Positions 5,948 to 9,248 of a DNA stretch of 9,248 nucleotides are shown here, piece after piece. This DNA is from Syntrophomonadaceae bacterium (GTDB lineage: Bacteria > Bacillota_D > Dethiobacteria > DTU022 > UBA8154), in assembly GCA_007120815.1 (NCBI GenBank), contig SKMY01000159.1, positions 1 to 9,248 of the forward strand, in the 5' to 3' direction. Both the position numbers and the translations under genes were made by a program. Below the pieces are notes generated by a model. That model did no database searches and had not been told where the DNA came from. It saw nothing but the letters and a program-made list of their open reading frames with translations. The stretch's first letter is position 1. Every line of letters begins with the position of its first letter.

Positions 5948-5972
5948 CTGGGGAGTTGACAAGACTCCCCAG
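5948..5972 (+). terminator. Hairpin behind fabZ (probable terminator, overlaps the metK -35 box)
   Basis: A perfect 9-bp stem CTGGGGAGT (5948-5956) / ACTCCCCAG (5964-5972) with a 7-base loop lies 11 bases after the fabZ stop and is followed by TTATATTAT. The U-tract is interrupted, so termination may be partial. The loop and last stem base supply TTGACA of the next promoter. Confidence 0.7.
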
Positions 5973-5984
5973 TTATATTATGAT
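5956..5984 (+). promoter_or_regulatory. Predicted sigma-A promoter of metK
   Basis: Perfect TTGACA (5956-5961) and TATGAT (5979-5984) are 17 bases apart. The transcript should begin near 5991, about 28 bases before the first base of the SAM riboswitch P1 stem. Confidence 0.8.
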
Positions 5985-6018
5985 CATAGATAGTGTTAAA
6001 AGCATATCACGCTTTTAC

Positions 6019-6175
6019 CTCTTATCAAGAGCGGGGGAGAGAAGGGCTCTATGAACCCCGGCAACCGGACAACTGTCAGGCCAAAGATTCTTAATGAATC
6101 GAGTAACCTGGTAGGGTCGGCTGGTGCCAATTCCTACAGGTCGGCATGTGATTGTTCGATCCTGGGAGATAAGAG
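6019..6175 (+). ncRNA. SAM-I (S-box) riboswitch aptamer upstream of metK
   Basis: The P1 stem pairs CTCTTATC (6019-6026) with GATAAGAG (6168-6175). Conserved S-box elements appear in order: CTTATCAAGAG at 6021, the GGGGGAGAGAAGGGCTCT arm, ATGAACCCCGGCAACC at about 6051-6066, GGTGCCAATTCC at 6123-6134, and the closing GATAAGAG. Known: this aptamer binds S-adenosylmethionine and shuts off methionine and SAM genes in Firmicutes. Here it precedes SAM synthetase, so end-product feedback is expected. Confidence 0.95.
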
Positions 6176-6187
6176 AGGTTGCCCCTT

Positions 6188-6221
6188 TGCCTCTGCTTCC
6201 AGGCGGAGGTATTTCTATTTT
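6188..6221 (+). terminator. Riboswitch expression-platform terminator before metK
   Basis: A stem of about 9 bp (6188-6196 with 6203-6211, including two G-U pairs) and a 6-base loop is followed by TTTCTATTTT. The 5' arm CCTCT (6190-6194) can instead pair with AGAGG (6174-6178), which overlaps the 3' strand of P1. This gives the classic choice: SAM bound keeps P1 and the terminator; SAM absent frees AGAGG to make an antiterminator. Confidence 0.8.
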
Positions 6222-6256
6222 ATGGGCGCACAATTTTCGGAGGAGGTTGTTGTTAG

Positions 6257-7456
6257 ATGAATCGAGATGGTGTAATTCTTTTTACCTCAGAATCTGTTAC
6301 AGAAGGGCATCCCGACAAGGTTGCGGACCAGATTTCCGATGCAATCCTTGATGCTATTATGGCTGAGGACCCCCAGGGGAGGGTAGCTGCAGAAACGTTG
6401 GTAACCACTGGCCTGGCACTGGTATCCGGGGAAATTACCACGTCCTGTTACGTGGACATTCCCTCAATTGTCCGGAACACGGTAAAAAATATCGGGTACA
6501 CCCGGGCCAAGTTTGGTTTCGATGGCGATACATGTTCTGTGCTGACGTCCATTGATGAGCAGTCGCCGGATATAGCCATGGGCGTTAATGAGGCCTGGGA
6601 GATCAAAGAAGGCGAAAACGTGGAAGATGTGTACAATCGTGTTGGTGCAGGGGACCAGGGGATCATTTTCGGTTTTGCCTGTAAGGAAACCGAAGAGCTC
6701 ATGCCGCTTCCCATTGCCCTGGCCCACAAGCTGTCCCGCCACCTGGCCACGGTGCGCAAAAACAAGGTGCTGCCTTACCTGCGTCCCGACGGCAAATCCC
6801 AGGTTACCGTGCAGTACCGCGACGGCAAACCCGAGCGCGTGGCAGCGGTGGTTCTTTCCGCCCAGCACCGGGACGATATCTCCCTGTCCCGCCTGCGGGA
6901 CGACCTGGTGGAAGTGGTAGCCAAGGAAATTATCCCCGCGGAGCTGCTGGACCGCAAGACCAAGTATTACATTAACCCCACAGGACGGTTCGTCGTGGGC
7001 GGTCCCCTGGGTGATACCGGCCTGACGGGCCGAAAAATTATTGTGGACACCTACGGCGGGTACTCCCGCCACGGCGGCGGCTGTTTCTCGGGCAAAGACC
7101 CCACAAAAGTGGACCGCTCTGCCAGTTATGCGGCCCGTTACGTGGCCAAAAACGTGGTAGCTGCAGGCCTGGCCGATTCCTGCGAACTGGAACTGGCCTA
7201 CGCCATCGGCGTTGCCCGGCCCCTCTCCGTGTTCGTAGAAACCTTCGGCACGGAAAAAATCCCCGTGGAACAGATTGAAAAGCTGATTGCCAAGCACTTT
7301 GATCTTCGACCGGCAGCGATCATTGAAAAGCTGGAGCTGCGCCAGCCCATTTACACCCCCGCTGCCGCCTACGGGCATTTCGGCCGGGACGACCTGGATC
7401 TGCCCTGGGAGAAAACCGACAAGGCCGACATCTTGAGAAAGGACGCCGGCCTCTAG
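6257..7456 (+). CDS. metK: S-adenosylmethionine synthetase
   Basis: This is a complete 399-residue methionine adenosyltransferase: ATP + L-methionine + water gives SAM + phosphate + diphosphate, in the cytoplasm, as a tetramer. Seen: [20 protein letters not shown] (9-28) with H18 and D20, the ATP-binding signature GAGDQG (130-135), [20 protein letters not shown], and the second signature [16 protein letters not shown] from residue 273 with catalytic K280 and D281. The usual family residue in the GGGxFSG motif is often Ala; here it is Cys276, a mild variation. ATG 6257 is supported by AGGAGG ten bases upstream (6241-6246) and the normal N-terminus. The gene stands alone between the SAM-I riboswitch and a strong terminator, so it is a single-gene unit under SAM feedback. 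Confidence 0.98.
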   Translation: MNRDGVILFTSESVTEGHPDKVADQISDAILDAIMAEDPQGRVAAETLVTTGLALVSGEITTSCYVDIPSIVRNTVKNIGYTRAKFGFDGDTCSVLTSIDEQSPDIAMGVNEAWEIKEGENVEDVYNRVGAGDQGIIFGFACKETEELMPLPIALAHKLSRHLATVRKNKVLPYLRPDGKSQVTVQYRDGKPERVAAVVLSAQHRDDISLSRLRDDLVEVVAKEIIPAELLDRKTKYYINPTGRFVVGGPLGDTGLTGRKIIVDTYGGYSRHGGGCFSGKDPTKVDRSASYAARYVAKNVVAAGLADSCELELAYAIGVARPLSVFVETFGTEKIPVEQIEKLIAKHFDLRPAAIIEKLELRQPIYTPAAAYGHFGRDDLDLPWEKTDKADILRKDAGL

Positions 7457-7506
7457 AGGTTTAGGGAGAAGAAAAATAAGATTCCAGTAAAATAAATCGT
7501 GAAAAG

Positions 7507-7543
7507 AAAACCCCTGCCAGGAGATACCCGGGCAGGGGTTTTT
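7507..7543 (+). terminator. Strong intrinsic terminator after metK
   Basis: A 12-bp perfect stem (7507-7518 with 7531-7542, core CCCCTGCC/GGCAGGGG) with a 12-base loop ends in TTTTT (7539-7543). It lies 50 bases after the metK stop. The A-run on the left side means it could also act on the opposite strand. Confidence 0.93.
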
Positions 7544-7771
7544 GGAATCATTATAACCATCCCGTGATCCCCCGACCGTTTCCATAATTCCCCAGGGTTC
7601 CCCCACCTGGGGGCGCTAAAAGCAGCCCGAACAGGCAGCCATTTATAGCGTTTTATGAAACACTTGTTGTCTTTTATTTGATAGACTGGTATACTTTGCA
7701 TAGACAAATCCGGAAAAGACCTCAATGGTCCGGCCGTGTTTGGTAAGATTTCTCTCGAGGAGTGACGGGGC
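7544..7771. other. Intergenic stretch between the metK terminator and recD2
   Basis: No gene is visible on either strand. A short hairpin (CCCCAGG 7590-7596 / CCTGGGG 7606-7612, 9-base loop) of unknown role and the recD2 promoter at 7667-7695 are the only structures seen. Confidence 0.6.
7667..7695 (+). promoter_or_regulatory. Predicted promoter of the recD2-like gene (extended -10)
   Basis: TTGTCT (7667-7672) and TATACT (7690-7695) are 17 bases apart, with TGG directly before the -10 box forming an extended -10. The leader to the TTG start is about 70 bases. Confidence 0.65.
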
Positions 7772-9248
7772 TTGGACACCTTAGAAGGCACCCTGGAGCG
7801 CATCACCTTTTACAGCACAGCAACATCATACCTGGTGGGGCGCCTCGGTATCACTGATGAAGAAACCATCACCTTTGTCGGGCATTTTCCCGCTATGCAA
7901 GAAGGTGAAACCCTGCGTTTGAAGGGGGAGTGGAAGGTTCATCCCCGCTACGGTCCCCAGCTGCAGGTTAGCGAATGGGAATTGATCACACCCACAACTG
8001 CCCAGGGGCTGGAACGATTCCTGGCCTCCGGCCTTATTAAAGGGGTGGGGAATCACCTGGCGCGGCTGCTGGTCAAAAAATTTGACCTTCGTGTCCTGGA
8101 GGTTATCGAAAACCGGCCCCAGGAACTGCTCCGCATTTCCGGTATTGGGCCGAAAAAAGTATCCATGATCCACAAGAGCTACCTGCAGCACAAAAACATC
8201 AAAGAAGTGATGATTTTTCTCCAGGAGTACGGCATCAGCCCAGCCCTGGCCGTGCGGCTGTTTAAACACTACGGGTCCCAGACCGTGCCCTTGCTGAAAG
8301 AAAACCCCTTCAGGCTGGCCGAAGAAGTTTTCGGGGTGGGGTTTATTACGGCCGATCGCATCGCCCGGCAGCTGGGCCTGCCCTTTAATTCTCCCCAACG
8401 GGTCAGAGCGGCCATCCTGTTTGTGTTAAACCAGGCAGCCGGTGACGGGCATGTTTTCCTGCCCGCCGAGGCGATTCGCGAGAAGGTCCTGGAAATGCTC
8501 TACGACCGGGAGGCCGGTGAAAGAAAAGAACACCAACAAGGGACCCTGCACCAGGACCTTACGGGCCAGGAAATCAGCCCCGAACTGGTTGACAGCCAGC
8601 TGGAGGTTCTGGAGAAAGAGCAGCGCATTGTCCGCCGGATAGATGAAACCGGACAGCAGCAGGTTTATTCCGCTCCTTTTTTCCATGCGGAAAAAGGGTC
8701 TGCCGACATGCTCATCTCCCTGCTGGAAAAACAGCTTGTCCTTTTTTCCCCCGGCGATGAAGGCGTGGTGGAGGATCTGCTGCAGGATGAAGAAATAGAA
8801 CTGGCCCCGGAACAGGCAGAAGCCGTTTACAAGGCCTGCTCCAGTGGGGTCATGGTGGTCACCGGCGGCCCTGGAACGGGTAAGACCACCACCATTAAAA
8901 CCCTGCTGGCCCTTTTCCGGCGCCACCGCCTGAAAGTGCTTTTGGCTGCACCCACGGGCCGGGCGGCCAAGCGCATGGCGGAAACCACCGGGTTGGAAGC
9001 GAAAACCATCCACCGGTTGCTGGAATACACCTTTGTGGAAGGCAAAGGGTTCAGCTTCCAGCGAAACGAGGAAAACCCCATTCCGGCCCGCGCCGTCATC
9101 GTGGACGAAGTATCCATGATCGACCTGCAGCTGTTCTACAATCTGCTCAAGGCGGTTCCCCCCGGATGCCGGCTCATCCTGGTTGGCGACGTGGACCAGC
9201 TCCCTTCCGTTGGGGCGGGCAATATCCTTCGGGACATTATTCAATCCG
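7772..9248 (+). CDS. recD2: RecD2/YrrC-like ATP-dependent DNA helicase (5' part; runs off right edge)
   Basis: The first 492 codons of an SF1B DNA helicase are present; family members are about 720-800 residues, so roughly the C-terminal third is missing. The TTG at 7772 is chosen because GAGGAG (7757-7762) is nine bases upstream and an in-frame TGA at 7763 rules out a longer start. Seen: an N-terminal OB-like region (LEGTLERITFYSTATSYLVG), tandem helix-hairpin-helix motifs (IKGVGNHLA and ISGIGPKKV, about residues 90-130), then helicase motif I GGPGTGKTTT (365-374), motif Ia APTGRAAKRM, motif II VDEVSM with D445-E446, and motif III GDVDQLPSVGAGN. Known: RecD2 is a 5'-3' helicase acting outside RecBCD in repair and replication-fork stability. 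It is separated from metK by a terminator and has its own promoter, so it is probably independent. TraA-type relaxase helicases share the core, but no relaxase domain is seen. Confidence 0.94.
   Translation, partial: MDTLEGTLERITFYSTATSYLVGRLGITDEETITFVGHFPAMQEGETLRLKGEWKVHPRYGPQLQVSEWELITPTTAQGLERFLASGLIKGVGNHLARLLVKKFDLRVLEVIENRPQELLRISGIGPKKVSMIHKSYLQHKNIKEVMIFLQEYGISPALAVRLFKHYGSQTVPLLKENPFRLAEEVFGVGFITADRIARQLGLPFNSPQRVRAAILFVLNQAAGDGHVFLPAEAIREKVLEMLYDREAGERKEHQQGTLHQDLTGQEISPELVDSQLEVLEKEQRIVRRIDETGQQQVYSAPFFHAEKGSADMLISLLEKQLVLFSPGDEGVVEDLLQDEEIELAPEQAEAVYKACSSGVMVVTGGPGTGKTTTIKTLLALFRRHRLKVLLAAPTGRAAKRMAETTGLEAKTIHRLLEYTFVEGKGFSFQRNEENPIPARAVIVDEVSMIDLQLFYNLLKAVPPGCRLILVGDVDQLPSVGAGNILRDIIQS

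Noticed and set aside
5863..6260. Short plus-strand frames over the fabZ end, riboswitch and metK leader
   Set aside because: They overlap structured RNA and the fabZ 3' end; the sequence is explained by the SAM-I aptamer and terminator.
6464..7606. A 380-codon open frame on the minus strand opposite metK
   Set aside because: Its translation has no recognisable motif, it lies wholly against a perfectly conserved metK and runs through the metK terminator; it is a shadow of GC-rich codon use.
7590..7612. Hairpin CCCCAGG/CCTGGGG as a second terminator or riboswitch
   Set aside because: Only seven base pairs, no T-run on either side, no conserved aptamer features; left as an unexplained minor structure.
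8426..9244. A 272-codon minus-strand frame opposite recD2, and another at 7826-8398
   Set aside because: Both are antisense to the intact helicase reading frame with clear motifs, and show no family features or ribosome site.

Overview
The window reads as chromosomal DNA of a Gram-positive anaerobe of the class Clostridia. A Desulfotomaculum/Pelotomaculum/Moorella-like organism is my inference from gene content, because no taxonomic marker is present. Supporting signs are a SAM-I (S-box) riboswitch in front of metK, purine-rich GGAGG ribosome binding sites, TTGACA/TATAAT-type promoters, frequent GTG and TTG starts, and a CooC-type nickel ATPase linked to anaerobic carbon monoxide dehydrogenase (CODH) biology.

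Layout. Positions 1-300 (minus) hold the first 100 codons of a UPF0173/YtkL-like metallo-beta-lactamase-fold hydrolase, with its promoter just outside. A divergent sigma-A promoter drives a zinc-ribbon plus HD-domain protein (509-1246, plus). Positions 1247-1426 carry two repeat systems, one of which overlaps the 3' end of a convergent Rrf2/IscR-type regulator (1427-1858, minus). A 245-bp AT-rich divergent intergenic region follows, with a palindrome overlapping the predicted rrf2 promoter.

The most interesting part is the plus-strand run 2104-5936: a MoxR-type AAA+ ATPase, a CoxE-like von Willebrand factor A (VWA) protein with a His/Cys-rich N-terminal extension, a CooC-type nickel-insertion ATPase, and fabZ. 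The AAA+/VWA pair resembles CoxD/CoxE, NorQ/NorD and CbbQ/CbbO remodelling pairs. Coupling one to CooC and to a possible metal-binding tail suggests a dedicated (nickel?) metallocentre maturation or repair module, possibly under an Fe-S-sensing Rrf2 regulator. This function is inferred; no CODH, ACS or other nickel enzyme gene lies inside the window.

The run ends at a hairpin behind fabZ whose loop carries the -35 box of the metK promoter. Then come a SAM-I riboswitch with a terminator expression platform, metK (6257-7456), a strong intrinsic terminator, an extended -10 promoter, and the 5' part of a RecD2/YrrC-like helicase gene (7772-9248) that runs off the right edge. The ends are housekeeping in character; the centre is accessory and regulatory.
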